Assembly (NCBI RefSeq): GCF_015207425.1 | Contig: NZ_JADEWZ010000001.1 | Coordinates: forward strand, 186,001 to 250,000 | Length of the DNA stretch: 64,000 nt | Direction of reading: 5' to 3' | Source of the DNA: Lusitaniella coriacea LEGE 07157 | GTDB taxonomy: Bacteria > Cyanobacteriota > Cyanobacteriia > Cyanobacteriales > Spirulinaceae | In this document: one piece after another, positions 26,020-34,613 of the stretch | How the letters are laid out: the number at the start of each line of letters is the position of its first letter | Position numbering within the stretch: position 1 is the first letter of the stretch | Program-made: the position numbers and the translations under genes | Notes under the pieces: model-generated | The model's database searches: none | What the model saw: the letters and a program-made list of their open reading frames with translations, nothing else | What the model was told of the DNA's origin: nothing

Positions 26020-26081
26020 TAGAGATGATTATTCCGTATTAAAATTTTGTATAGAATTCCGCAGGAGCGCCGATAGAGTCT

Positions 26082-26720
26082 GTGAATCAGGATCGACAAC
26101 GCCCCCAACCCACTCAACGCCAGCTTTCCCCGCAAGGACGATTGGTCAATAGTTACTACGGGCTGTTAGGGGTTCATGCCTCTGCCTCGGTTATCGAGAT
26201 TCGGCGTGCCTATCGAGAGTTGAGCAAGCGCTATCATCCCGACACCACAACTTTACCGTCCGCGATCGCGATCGCCAAATTTCAACAACTCAACGAAGCC
26301 TACGCCACCCTGAGCAATCCCGAACGCAGATCGAACTACGACAACAAAATTGGCTATTCTCGCCTCAATGTCATTCAAGTCCCGCAAGATCCAGCACAAA
26401 CTCACGCTAATGCTAAAAATCAACTTTTCTCTAACTCTGCCTATCTCGATCCCACCGATCGCCCCCTCTCCACCGGAGAACTCTTTGCCCTATTTATTCT
26501 CGGTGCGACCTTTCTAGGATGCTTGCTCCTCGCCATTTTCATTGGTTTAACCAGAGGCGATGCCGCATTCCAAATTCCCACCGTCTCCCTTACTCCCGTA
26601 ACCCAGTCAGAACGAGTTCGACTTACCTCACCCCTCTACTCGCAGCTCACCCCTTCCTACGCTACGCTGGTTGAGATGGATAGTTTGTCCTCATCCCTCA
26701 ATGCCCCATTCATTCCCTAA
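26082..26720 (+). CDS. J-domain protein with C-terminal membrane helix
   Basis: 212 residues. An N-terminal J domain (about 22-90) carries YYGLLGVHASASVIEIRRAYRELSKRYHPD, with HPD at the canonical place, so it can stimulate a DnaK ATPase. A transmembrane helix (about 125-150, LFALFILGATFLGCLLLAIFIGL) anchors it. The start is GTG at 26082. It is followed 22 bp later by the DUF3143 gene, a pairing I remember as conserved in cyanobacteria. Confidence 0.88.
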   Translation: MNQDRQRPQPTQRQLSPQGRLVNSYYGLLGVHASASVIEIRRAYRELSKRYHPDTTTLPSAIAIAKFQQLNEAYATLSNPERRSNYDNKIGYSRLNVIQVPQDPAQTHANAKNQLFSNSAYLDPTDRPLSTGELFALFILGATFLGCLLLAIFIGLTRGDAAFQIPTVSLTPVTQSERVRLTSPLYSQLTPSYATLVEMDSLSSSLNAPFIP

Positions 26721-26742
26721 AGACCTAAATTTTCTAGATCGT

Positions 26743-27051
26743 ATGTCTCGTTCCAATCCCGATGTGCCATTACCGAATCACCCCCTGCCCAATTCCGATA
26801 CGCCCTTATATAATCACCCGCTACCCGATATCGAACAGTGGCTCATACAGCTTGGCTGTCAGCAAGATCCCCAAAATCCCCACTGCTGGAACGTCGAGCG
26901 ACCCAGTTGGAAAGCCGAACTATGCTTAGAAATTGAAGAATTAGCCGTGCGCTACATCGACCTAGTGGGGGAAACCAAAGACATCAAACGCTCATTCAAA
27001 TATTCCCTCAGTCGTCACGACATTGAGGCTGCGGTATTTTCTGGGCCCTAG
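26743..27051 (+). CDS. DUF3143-family protein
   Basis: 102 residues. MSRSNPDVPLPNHPLPNSDTPLYNHPLP is a short Pro-rich duplicated N-terminus. The rest (IEQWLIQLGCQQDPQNPHCWNVERPSWKAELCLEIEELAVRYI, then FKYSLSRHDIEAAVFSGP) matches the cyanobacterial DUF3143 family, of unknown function and often next to a DnaJ-like gene. ATG 26743 gives the family start; longer frames overlap the J-domain gene. It is the last gene before the HIP1-poor island. Confidence 0.82.
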   Translation: MSRSNPDVPLPNHPLPNSDTPLYNHPLPDIEQWLIQLGCQQDPQNPHCWNVERPSWKAELCLEIEELAVRYIDLVGETKDIKRSFKYSLSRHDIEAAVFSGP

Positions 27052-27094
27052 TTTCCTCATTACAGAGCTAAACAATAGAGGAGTTCGCAACGAA

Positions 27095-27313
27095 TCAAGC
27101 TACTTGAAGTGTTCTGGGTTCGGGAATAGCCTCACCTTCTGCCTGCCAAGCCTCCAGGTACATTTCCATCACTTCTTCACCATTGCGAATCGCTTCTTCA
27201 CGAGTTTTTCCGTGAGTACAAGGCATCACCACAAGATCGGAAAATTCCGGGATCGTGACCAGGAAAAGCCGATCTTCATCAGACCATTGAACAATCATGC
27301 TATATCGATTCAT
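27095..27313 (-). CDS. hicB: HicB-family antitoxin
   Basis: 72 residues. Compact HicB-like fold: SMIVQWSDEDRLFLVTIPEFSDLVVMPCTHGKTREEAIRNGEEVMEMYLEAW. It is the second gene of a leftward pair; its ATG overlaps the toxin stop (27310-27313). It should bind and inhibit the HicA-like protein and repress the operon. In this pair both genes are intact, unlike the pair at 13279. Confidence 0.82.
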   Translation of the reverse strand: MNRYSMIVQWSDEDRLFLVTIPEFSDLVVMPCTHGKTREEAIRNGEEVMEMYLEAWQAEGEAIPEPRTLQVA

Positions 27314-27534
27314 AAATTCCTGTCCTCTCTCAACTCTTCTAGTTCGGTAAGTAGTTTTGCTAGTTGTTTTTCTAGGTAGCGTGGCACATCATCTCCATCG
27401 TTGCCTGGGATTGTTAGTGTTTTTCTAATCAAAGGATGTCGCCAACGCTCATGGCTACCCTTGCCGCGCTTGGGTAAGTAAACAAATCCTTCACGCACAA
27501 TTTGAGCTTTCAACTCTCGAATCTTCCTGGGCAT
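27310..27534 (-). CDS. hicA: HicA-like mRNA interferase toxin
   Basis: 74 residues. A small dsRNA-binding-like fold with KRGKGSHERWRHPLIRKTLTIPGNDGDDVPRYLEKQLAKLL; the catalytic His of the GSH motif is present. It cleaves mRNA when free. It overlaps hicB by ATGA. The pair sits just inside the left edge of the island that contains the NTPase system and may stabilise it. Confidence 0.82.
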   Translation of the reverse strand: MPRKIRELKAQIVREGFVYLPKRGKGSHERWRHPLIRKTLTIPGNDGDDVPRYLEKQLAKLLTELEELREDRNL

Positions 27535-27632
27535 GGATATTATTTTTGCGTTCCACTCTATTTTCTCACTTCCCCCAAAAAATGCTTGTGTCTCTGCTAC
27601 TACTCAATTCCCAAAACTTATGCCTCGTCTAA

Positions 27633-28127
27633 TCACTGCTTTTCCTGAATCTTCTGGATCACATCCCCCATCTCAAAATCGCCCTCGACTCCTAAATTGC
27701 GCCCAAGAATCTGCTCTGCCGCACTGTATTCGCTCACTTGTTCAATATTTCCGATTTTTGCACTACCCTTAATTCGCACTGTATTCAAAACAAGCTGTAC
27801 AGTAGGTGATTGAGCCTGAATCTGCTGAATCAGTGCTTCTAATTGAGCCGCAAATTCTTTGCTCTCTTCCATCTGGTTGACCAGTTCTCCCTCAAGAACC
27901 TGAATATTCTGCTCAGTAGGCTTTTCCTCCGCACGTTTGAGCAAACCAGCCGTTCCTGCTGCTTGGAGCTTGCCCTGTACTGTCTTGCGAACCAATTGAA
28001 TCGTCTCACCACTGTTTTCAATGGCTGCCTCACCCAATTTTTCACCAATTTTCTCACCTGCCTTCTCTAGCACCCTGGGTAAAATCATGGTAGTAACAAA
28101 ACCAGCCAGCATAGAAAAGGGTTCCAT
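27633..28127 (-). CDS. Small helical protein with two copies of an NTPase-matching motif
   Basis: 164 residues. The N-terminus has a hydrophobic segment (about 5-22), then amphipathic helices rich in Glu/Lys and a helical block (LLKRAEEKPTEQNIQVLEGELVNQMEESKEFAAQLEALIQQ, about 62-102). I saw no catalytic motif. The C-terminus contains two 14-residue motifs, VRIKGSAKIGNIEQ (117-130) and LGVEGDFEMGDVIQ (145-158), matching the pattern at residues 18-31 of the neighbouring NTPase. The helical part resembles, from memory, membrane-disrupting Bell/HeLo-like effector domains. It is divergent from the NTPase, with 144 bp between starts. I infer it is the effector of a cell-death or defence pair. Confidence 0.6.
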   Translation of the reverse strand: MEPFSMLAGFVTTMILPRVLEKAGEKIGEKLGEAAIENSGETIQLVRKTVQGKLQAAGTAGLLKRAEEKPTEQNIQVLEGELVNQMEESKEFAAQLEALIQQIQAQSPTVQLVLNTVRIKGSAKIGNIEQVSEYSAAEQILGRNLGVEGDFEMGDVIQKIQEKQ

Positions 28128-28271
28128 AGACTTCTCCTTAATAGATGGGATTTAGATACAGTCTCTACGACCTTCTATTCAGAGGGACGCTATCTTTATT
28201 TTATGAGCTAGCTGGATCTAACTAAGAATTGATACCCGCCTCTTTTTCCTTGCTTTTATTGAACCCAAGCT

Positions 28272-31200
28272 ATGAGCGATCGCCCAGAATCTCAGAACCC
28301 CAAACAACGTGTCCTTGAAAATGTCACTGTTGGGCGAAATCTCACGACAGGCGATATTCATCAAACGCAAAATATTACGAACATTTTTCAGGACCCAACA
28401 CCTCTACCCGAAACTGTCCTTGAGTGGCTGAAGCAGAACTTTGAGCGGTCAAGGAATAGCTGGTTGAGCAATCGCTACTCCCCCGATCTTCATCAAACTG
28501 GTCAAATAGAAGCGGATCTACAGTTGCGCTTGAATGGTCCGTCTTTTCAGTCGAAGTGGCTCGACGAGGTAAGGCAGATTCGTGTCCAACTCGAAGATGT
28601 CCACTTGGCAGTCTTGCGTCTGAGACGATACCCGCAGTTTGTGCAGCGGGATGATGCCGAGGATCTCATTAGAAAGGCCGGAGAATGGATAGTAGCCGCA
28701 ATCTCTGAGCAACAAGAATTAGCAAAGCGCATTTCACAGGGGAACTCTTTCCCTCTTCCTGATTTTGAAAAGGAAGTCACTGGTGAAGCTGCCCCTTGGT
28801 CACTTATCAACATCATTTTGTCAGGCGAAAAGCAATTTCCAGAATCACCAACTGCGGATATTGGAAAGCAACTGGAGATTACCCTAAACAGTTGGCTTGC
28901 CCGGAAAGTTACACCAAGACACTTGAGAACGTTAGGACAGCCCGCTGCCTATGTCGGTGAACCTGGAGTCGGGAAAACACACGCCCTTGCTCATACAATT
29001 CACAATCGGCTTGCCGACGGTAAGCCTGCAATTTTAATCCGTGCTAAAGAGATTGATTTAGCAAAAAGTTGGGATGTTATCTTGGCTGAAGCGATCGGGA
29101 TGCCCGGATCGAATATCCACCAAGTTCTGGATGCACTAGAAGCTACTGCTACTCAAGTTGAGACATCGAATACATCAGATGGTCTAAATAACTCACAATT
29201 TCAATCTATTCGTACTCTAATTGCAATTGACGGTCTTGATGAAACCCCTAGAGCAGAGCGTTGGACAGACAAACTAGGGGAATTAATCTCTCTTGCCAAG
29301 CAATACCCTAAAATCCTTTTTGTTTGTTCCTTGCGTACTAACCTTTTCCGCCGCATAACTCTTCCAGGTGGAATTAATCCAGTTCACTTGAGTGGGTCAG
29401 ATGCAACTCTCGGTGAGATTTTTGAATCTTATTGCAAGGTTAACCGAATTGAATGTCCTCCCATTTTGCGCTGGGCATTGTCAACCCCACTTACAATTCG
29501 ACTCTTTGCTGACTTGTACCAGGGGCAGCAGATTAACACTGTTACCCTTCAAGAGTTCTCACTGGTGAGCCTGATTAACCGGAAGATTGATTATGCCGAG
29601 CGTGCCATTCGAGAAAACGACCCAGAGGGTTGGAGCGAAAACATTACCCCAGTTCGCGATACTTTGCGTGCAATCGTCAAAGCCTGTCTATCTCAAGCAG
29701 AACTTTTGCAGGCAGAAGCCTTGCAAGTTATTGACAATGCTCAAAGAACACCTGGTATTTTGTCTCACCAACAGTTATCGAACATCCTCGACAAATGTCT
29801 GGATCACGGGCTTTTATTGCTTAGAAAACAACCTTCAGAAGATCCATTTGAGGGCGATCTCCTTTTCTGGGAACCTGCCTATGAAACTGTAACGGACTTT
29901 CTACTTGCTTGGGAAGCCTGTAACGAGGCAGCAACGAACCTAAGTAATCCAGAAATGCCAGCATATTTACGGTATCGAGGCAACGCGATTGCGCTTGCTG
30001 CCTATCTCTTGGGTATGAAGGGCTATGACCTTTTTACTACAGAGTTATGGTCAAACAGCTTGAGTCTTAAAGAACGAGAAGCACTACACCTGACGACTAT
30101 TTTGATGATGCCTCCCGAAAAAGGGGAGAATTACCGAGCCTGGGTCATCGAAATTTTCAAGAGAAATATGCCCAGTTGCCGAAAAGTTCTGGATAGGCTG
30201 GTGATTCCCGGACTTAGAATACCTGGCTATCTGTATGGCGCTCAGTTCGTTCATGAGGTTCTACTCCCAATGCAGGTGGCAGAACGCGATTTGTTCTGGT
30301 CGGGTCCCGATTATATCCGACATAATCATGACGCACCTTGGGAAGGCCTTGGCAAAGCAGTACTAGACGAACTGGAAATAGCCGATGACGATACTTGGAA
30401 TACGGCTCCGTTGCTGTTAGCTTGGGGAATGACAACAGTCAAAAATGACAGCCGCAGAAAGATGCGAGGCAAGCTCGCGGTATGGGGCAGTCAAAATCCT
30501 GATGGACTATTTGCCCTCCTTAAAGAAGCTTGTCAAACCAACGATCCACAGATGAAGGAGGATATTCTCTCTGCTACTTATGGGGCTTCATGTTTAACTC
30601 GGCCGGACGAGAAATGGCTTCCACTCTGCAACTGGATAATCGATAACTTTTGTACATCCCATTCACCGCTTTACAGCCACAACATAGTTATTCGGCATAG
30701 CGCTCAGAGTTTTATTGAGCGGTGCGCTGCCTGTAATGTCGCTGTCGATGAAGATTGTTTAACGAATATTCGTAGTCCTGATGTCAATTCTGATGAACTA
30801 CTTCCTATCGATAGGCAAGTAGCAATCGATGCAGATGAGTATTGGAGGATTGGACTGATCAATTGGGATTTATCTCGATATGTCATCTCTAGGGCAACCC
30901 AGCCTTTTTTCTATGAGGAAAGATTTTCAAGAATTCAGAAAAGCAGTAGTCAGTCAAAGGATAAAGAGGATCGAGATGAGTTTGAGGATATCGATGAAAG
31001 TTTGCTTATACAATTTGCTGAAGGTTCTTTGCGAAAATCCGCTAATCTTGATGCTAGGAACCGTGTAAGTGAAATTCTCCGTGCAAGAGCAGAACTACAA
31101 GCGATGGTTGAAACTTTTTATTCTGCGACAGAAGAAGAGCAACAAAAGCTATTAATTGAGTGGGGAATTTCCGATCAGGAGATAGAAGAAGGCGATCGGA

Positions 31201-32519
31201 AAGTAGTTTCCGACACTCAGCAAGAGTCAGAATATTCAAAATCAGCTCAAAATCTTTTGGCAAAACACGCAGCAGCAAATAATCTTTCCAGCTTGAAGCC
31301 AAATCAGTTTGCAGTAGGCTTTATTACTGCATATGCAACACAACTTGGCTGGTCTAGAGAAATTTTCATTAAAGAACCTAAAGGCGAAGAACCCGGTGAA
31401 ATCCTCGGCGCAGACATTGCTGTTTTAAGAGAGTATCCGCAAGCAACTCATGGATCTCGTAGTTCTACCGCAACATTTGGTGAGAAATATGTTTGGGTTG
31501 CAAAAAATGAGTTAATTGGGTTTCTTGCAAGTCGTATTCCAGCATATGACTGGAATAAATACTTTGAACCTCCTGTCGATCTAAGTCTATTTACTACAGT
31601 AGAGAACCCGGCATCAGATCTTAGTTATGGTCAATTAACACTAAATCAAGTACTAGAATTTCCAGAACTTGTCCCTGACGCTGAATTATCTGAATTCGAT
31701 CAGGTTGAGCGAGCCAATGAGTGGGTTCAAAAAGCACCTCTGCCCGATATTCCCCCCTTACTGCTCCAGCACTCGGATCGACTTCCTGGCTGGGCTAGAG
31801 ATGATGAATGGCTTGTTCTGCGCTCGTTCGCCATTAGACGTAATTCGGATAGTCAAGCAGAATCAGTATTACGCACATCAAGTTTTCTACTTCCATCAAA
31901 GGCTTTGCCCTTAATAGAAGAGGATATCCAGTTTGGAGTACTGCCTGATGTATACGCTCCATACGAATTTTCTTCAGGAGTTGCTTCAGTCGAAGTTTAT
32001 CGCGATCCCTGTGAAGTTGTCTGGGCACCCTGGATTCAAGAAATTGAGGGAGTAGTTAGCCACAAAACTTTAGATGAGTTCGGTAATCCCCTAAGAATAG
32101 AACTTCAGGCAACAACTTGTCAGTTTCATTGGAAAGCTCCAGATGGAGAACAGGAAGAATCGGTGCCTGCAAAAACTCTTCGAGAACTACTTGAGATTGT
32201 TGATTTTCGAGGAGGCAAGTTTCTGACAGCTAATGGGCAAGTTCAAGCGTTTACCTTTGATAGTCCAGGAGAACGTTGGCATACATCATCTTGTCAAATG
32301 GTATTAATTCGTCGTGCCGCGATCTTGGAAGCTATCTCAAGCCAAGGTTTGAGCATTGGTTGGGGCATCTGGTTAAATCGTGAACCAGCTTACCCACTTA
32401 TTGCCATTTCAGGCAAAAAAAGAATGTTCAGAAATTGGCACGCAATTGCACTTTGGAGTAACGACACCTTCAATATCATTCCCTACAAGGATGAAATTGA
32501 GCCCTGGTACAAGGATTAA
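28272..32519 (+). CDS. Large NACHT/STAND-type NTPase, candidate NLR-like sensor
   Basis: 1415 residues. Order: N-terminal motif VTVGRNLTTGDIHQ (18-31); ~190 residues of helical linker; P-loop NTPase with Walker A GEPGVGKT (229-236), Walker B LIAIDGLDE (316-324, the DGLDE type of NACHT NTPases) and a basic sensor block LFVCSLRTNLFRR; then about 1000 residues of mixed helices without recognisable repeats, including TFGEKYVWVAKNELIGFLASR at about 1066-1086. Cytoplasmic, no membrane segment. It is probably a signal-sensing ATPase that oligomerises; the long C-terminus would be the sensor. Only one HIP1 octamer occurs in the gene, at its very start. Specific function is inference. Confidence 0.7.
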   Translation: MSDRPESQNPKQRVLENVTVGRNLTTGDIHQTQNITNIFQDPTPLPETVLEWLKQNFERSRNSWLSNRYSPDLHQTGQIEADLQLRLNGPSFQSKWLDEVRQIRVQLEDVHLAVLRLRRYPQFVQRDDAEDLIRKAGEWIVAAISEQQELAKRISQGNSFPLPDFEKEVTGEAAPWSLINIILSGEKQFPESPTADIGKQLEITLNSWLARKVTPRHLRTLGQPAAYVGEPGVGKTHALAHTIHNRLADGKPAILIRAKEIDLAKSWDVILAEAIGMPGSNIHQVLDALEATATQVETSNTSDGLNNSQFQSIRTLIAIDGLDETPRAERWTDKLGELISLAKQYPKILFVCSLRTNLFRRITLPGGINPVHLSGSDATLGEIFESYCKVNRIECPPILRWALSTPLTIRLFADLYQGQQINTVTLQEFSLVSLINRKIDYAERAIRENDPEGWSENITPVRDTLRAIVKACLSQAELLQAEALQVIDNAQRTPGILSHQQLSNILDKCLDHGLLLLRKQPSEDPFEGDLLFWEPAYETVTDFLLAWEACNEAATNLSNPEMPAYLRYRGNAIALAAYLLGMKGYDLFTTELWSNSLSLKEREALHLTTILMMPPEKGENYRAWVIEIFKRNMPSCRKVLDRLVIPGLRIPGYLYGAQFVHEVLLPMQVAERDLFWSGPDYIRHNHDAPWEGLGKAVLDELEIADDDTWNTAPLLLAWGMTTVKNDSRRKMRGKLAVWGSQNPDGLFALLKEACQTNDPQMKEDILSATYGASCLTRPDEKWLPLCNWIIDNFCTSHSPLYSHNIVIRHSAQSFIERCAACNVAVDEDCLTNIRSPDVNSDELLPIDRQVAIDADEYWRIGLINWDLSRYVISRATQPFFYEERFSRIQKSSSQSKDKEDRDEFEDIDESLLIQFAEGSLRKSANLDARNRVSEILRARAELQAMVETFYSATEEEQQKLLIEWGISDQEIEEGDRKVVSDTQQESEYSKSAQNLLAKHAAANNLSSLKPNQFAVGFITAYATQLGWSREIFIKEPKGEEPGEILGADIAVLREYPQATHGSRSSTATFGEKYVWVAKNELIGFLASRIPAYDWNKYFEPPVDLSLFTTVENPASDLSYGQLTLNQVLEFPELVPDAELSEFDQVERANEWVQKAPLPDIPPLLLQHSDRLPGWARDDEWLVLRSFAIRRNSDSQAESVLRTSSFLLPSKALPLIEEDIQFGVLPDVYAPYEFSSGVASVEVYRDPCEVVWAPWIQEIEGVVSHKTLDEFGNPLRIELQATTCQFHWKAPDGEQEESVPAKTLRELLEIVDFRGGKFLTANGQVQAFTFDSPGERWHTSSCQMVLIRRAAILEAISSQGLSIGWGIWLNREPAYPLIAISGKKRMFRNWHAIALWSNDTFNIIPYKDEIEPWYKD

Positions 32520-32529
32520 TCAATAACTA

Positions 32530-33576
32530 CTACAAAAGCGCAGCAATCCGTTCCGCACTGTCCCGTACCATTAGAGCCGCCGTGCGATCGCGCATCTCCC
32601 CCAACAAATCCGGAGCATTCAACAAACGCAAAACTTCATCGCTGAGGTGTTGAGAAGTTAACTCCTCTTGAGGATAGAGCAACGCTGCGCCCAATTTCTC
32701 AAACTCCCTGGCATTAAAGGTTTGATGATCCTCTGCTGCAAAAGGATAGGGAATAAGTAAGGCTGGGGTTTGGGTTGCTGCCAGTTCCGCTAGGGTTCCC
32801 GCTCCCGCGCGGCTGACAGCTAAGGTTGCCCTTTGCAAAAGTCCTGCCATATTCTCATAAAAGGAAAGGGGGAAATACTGGGGATGGTGCAAGCTGTCTG
32901 CATTGGGATCGCAATTCCCCGTGAGATGAACCACATAAGCTCCCGCATCAAACCAATCTGCCGCCGCTTGGCGTACCAGTTGATTGACCGCTACAGCACC
33001 CTGAGAACCCCCAACCACAACAATTAGAGGAGCTGTTTTAGGAATGGGTAAATCGAGGGTTTGAGGCTCTAGAAAACTCGAACGAACGGGCGTTCCCACC
33101 CAAACTGTTCGGCTGGTGGCGAGATATTTCGCCGCATCTTTAAAACCGAGAGCAACCGTCGTACAAAACGGGGCGAGCCAGCGCGTCACTTTTCCCGGTA
33201 AGGCATTGGATTCGTGGAGAATCACCGGAAGTCCCTGCAAGCGTGCAGCGAGAATAGCAGGTGCGGCAATATAACCCCCAGTGGTGAAGACTGCTTGAAT
33301 GTTGCGCTCCACCAACAATCGCTTGACCTGAAGAATAGAAGCGGCAAAACGTCTCAGAATGCGAAGCGTCCCGAAGCCCAAGCGCGTTTGGAAACCTTCG
33401 AGATCGATCGCGTGGAGAGGATAATGTTCGGGAATGAGGGTTTGTTCGAGGCGATTGGGAACCCCAAGCCATTCGATTTCGCAGTCGGTTAGTCGTTGAG
33501 CAACAGCGAGAGCGGGAAATAGGTGTCCGCCAGTTCCACTAGCAGCGATCAGTAAGCGAGTTGTTCGATGAGACAC
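32530..33576 (-). CDS. murG: UDP-GlcNAc:lipid I N-acetylglucosaminyltransferase MurG
   Basis: About 348 residues. LLIAASGTGGHLFPALAVAQRL, EWLGVPNRLEQ, IVVVGGSQGAVAVNQ, ALAVSRAGAGTLAELAATQTPALLIPYPFAAEDHQTFNARE are the MurG signatures. It adds GlcNAc to lipid I at the inner face of the cytoplasmic membrane in peptidoglycan synthesis. The GTG at 33576 (VSHRTTRLLIAASGTGGH) fits the usual family start; the open frame continues to TTG 33624 but no RBS supports either. It is a core gene flanking the NTPase island; the two stop codons are 10 bp apart. Confidence 0.93.
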   Translation of the reverse strand: MSHRTTRLLIAASGTGGHLFPALAVAQRLTDCEIEWLGVPNRLEQTLIPEHYPLHAIDLEGFQTRLGFGTLRILRRFAASILQVKRLLVERNIQAVFTTGGYIAAPAILAARLQGLPVILHESNALPGKVTRWLAPFCTTVALGFKDAAKYLATSRTVWVGTPVRSSFLEPQTLDLPIPKTAPLIVVVGGSQGAVAVNQLVRQAAADWFDAGAYVVHLTGNCDPNADSLHHPQYFPLSFYENMAGLLQRATLAVSRAGAGTLAELAATQTPALLIPYPFAAEDHQTFNAREFEKLGAALLYPQEELTSQHLSDEVLRLLNAPDLLGEMRDRTAALMVRDSAERIAALL

Positions 33577-33678
33577 AGACTTTGTTTCGTTAATAATGCA
33601 AAACTTGGCGCTGGAAATACACAATACCCAATTTAGAATTGTTACATTAATTCTGACAACTATTCAACAGGATCGCTA

Positions 33679-34515
33679 ATGGGTATTCTTGGAACGGTTC
33701 GGCAACGCTGCTCGCGCGCCTTTGCTTGGGGGGGATCCCTCTCTTTTGTGGTGAGTTTGGGGTTAACTTTAAGCTGGGGATCGGTCGTTCGTGCGGCAAG
33801 TCCGGATACGGCTCCGCCCGAAGTCACAAACATCCTCCGCCAGATTGAAACCGCCGCAAATAGTCGCAGTCTGGAAGCGGTGATGGATTACTATAGCCCC
33901 GATTTCACGAACTCGGATAATTTAAATCGCTCGGACTTTTCCGAAGCGCTCTCTCAACTGTGGGAACGCTATCCTCAGCTTGACTATCGCACGGAGTTAC
34001 AAGAATGGGAAACCCGCGATGGCGGGTTGATTACGGAGACAGTGACTTATATTACTGGCGTGCGGAAAAATGGCGGACAGGGCATTAAGTTAGAAGCAAC
34101 GGTGCGATCGCGCCAATTAATTGAAAATAACAAAATTGTCCGCCAGGAAATTCTCTCAGAACGCTCTCAACTGTCCGTTGGCAACAACCCCCCAGAGGTG
34201 CGGGTGAATTTGCCCGAACGAGTGCGTCCCGGCGAACGCTACAACTTTGATGCCATCGTTACCGAGCCTTTGGGAGAAGATTTATTGCTCGGCGCGGCGC
34301 TAGAGGAAAAAATTGAGGGGGAACGTTACCTCGAACCGGGGGCGTTTGATTTAGAATTGCTCCAAGCAGGCGGTCTGTTCAAGGTGGGTCGAGCGCCCGA
34401 AGAAGAGGATAATCATTGGGTTTCTGCTATTTTGATCCGGGGAGATGGCATGACTGTTATTACCCAGCGCTTGCAAGTGGGCGAACAGTCTTCTGTCTTG
34501 GGTTCGGGACGCTAA
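33679..34515 (+). CDS. Secreted NTF2/SnoaL-like protein of unknown function
   Basis: 278 residues. A signal peptide (hydrophobic 17-38, ending VVRA-ASP) is followed by a region like the SnoaL/NTF2 cone fold: ILRQIETAANSRSLEAVMDYYSPDFTNSDNLNRSDFSEAL. A beta-rich C-terminal domain (NPPEVRVNLPERVRPGERYNFDAIV) follows. It seems to be a conserved cyanobacterial periplasmic protein of unknown function. Its start is 54 bp from the MurG open frame start on the other strand. No catalytic residue recognised. Confidence 0.7.
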   Translation: MGILGTVRQRCSRAFAWGGSLSFVVSLGLTLSWGSVVRAASPDTAPPEVTNILRQIETAANSRSLEAVMDYYSPDFTNSDNLNRSDFSEALSQLWERYPQLDYRTELQEWETRDGGLITETVTYITGVRKNGGQGIKLEATVRSRQLIENNKIVRQEILSERSQLSVGNNPPEVRVNLPERVRPGERYNFDAIVTEPLGEDLLLGAALEEKIEGERYLEPGAFDLELLQAGGLFKVGRAPEEEDNHWVSAILIRGDGMTVITQRLQVGEQSSVLGSGR

Positions 34516-34613
34516 CATAAAGAAAAAAAGACAACAGATTCCAAGCTACCAACGTGAGGTGGTAGTCACTGATAACGAATGACTGAAATGACCCTCATTC
34601 CTGGCTAAATTTT

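Noticed and set aside
30214-30435. Reverse-strand open frames inside the large NTPase
   Set aside because: They are shadows of the long gene and have no RBS or family resemblance.
27060-32519. Insertion sequences or att repeats flanking the NTPase island
   Set aside because: I looked for transposase, integrase or direct repeats at both borders and saw none.
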